Source of the DNA: an uncultured Clostridiaceae bacterium
GTDB taxonomy: Bacteria; Bacillota; Clostridia; TANB77; CAG-508
NCBI GenBank assembly: GCA_948356915.1
Contig: CAOJCG010000004.1
Span: 1 to 32,162, forward strand
Direction of reading: 5' to 3'
Length of the DNA: 32,162 nucleotides
In this document: positions 32,151 to 32,162 of the stretch, piece after piece
How positions within the stretch are numbered: the first letter of the stretch is position 1
Layout: each line of letters starts with the position of its first letter
Translations under genes and position numbers: made by a program
The notes under the pieces: model-generated
What the model was told of the DNA's origin: nothing
Seen by the model: the letters and a program-made list of their open reading frames with translations, nothing else
The model's database searches: none

Positions 32151-32162
32151 AATAAATATAAA

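Overview
The window comes from a very AT-rich, low-GC Gram-positive bacterium, most likely a Clostridia-type Bacillota. The evidence is strong AGGAGG ribosome sites, sigma-A promoters, a T-box in front of a glycine-tRNA ligase, pyruvate phosphate dikinase, formate-tetrahydrofolate ligase, FemAB and a clostridial-type QueH. Nearly all conserved genes lie on the + strand. No tRNA, rRNA, CRISPR array or intact transposase was seen.

Layout. 1-1000: a broken Rpn/PD-(D/E)XK nuclease gene (- strand). 1200-8941: GT2 glycosyltransferase, ruvB, a polytopic membrane protein, queH, a MazG-like gene and polA. 9082-10256: two envelope enzymes (YkuD-type L,D-transpeptidase and a lytic transglycosylase). 10290-10705: a non-coding stretch with three DnaA boxes and four 11-bp-phased TGTAAT-type repeats. 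10706-13181: an AIM24/TIGR00266 protein, then a T-box and glyS. 13221-14632: two diverged copies of a 288-bp cassette, separated by a dead glyS fragment and an AbrB-like gene. 14788-17412: ppdK. 17637-18580: two probably acquired small genes. 18785-22085: fhs, a non-coding stretch that looks like a pseudoknotted RNA, and folC. 22218-27523: a hypothetical gene, an OmpR-type two-component system, a membrane-anchored protein and femAB. 27583-32150: a dead Rpn gene, a GH15 glucoamylase-like gene, a metallo-beta-lactamase-fold gene, a coiled-coil gene and a NUDIX gene.

Main finding. Each copy of the 288-bp cassette encodes a 22-residue hydrophobic peptide with a strong ribosome site. A shared two-way terminator follows it. 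Downstream, on the opposite strand, is a consensus promoter (TTGACA-N17-TATTAT) firing back toward the peptide gene. The predicted antisense RNA of about 74 nt carries an unpaired linker complementary to the start-codon region of its own peptide mRNA. The two copies have diverged in exactly these bases, so each antisense RNA fits its own mRNA better than the other's. This is the design of a type I toxin-antitoxin locus (like par/Fst, but with an Ibs-sized peptide). I do not recognise the family.

Second finding. Four conserved genes (rpn, ruvB, polA, femAB), and probably a fifth, are broken by the same lesion: one extra C directly before an in-frame GGA glycine codon. This makes an in-frame CGG, a codon I could not find in frame elsewhere in the core-like genes. 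It is either a systematic sequence error or +1 recoding at CGGA.

Third finding. The 284-nt stretch between fhs and folC folds on paper into a closing helix, a 7-bp loop-loop contact and an H-type pseudoknot. I do not recognise it as a known RNA class.

Other themes are REP-like palindromes (one read through in frame inside the GH15 gene) and 11-bp direct repeats that link the two-component system to its own promoter, to femAB and perhaps to the AIM24 gene.
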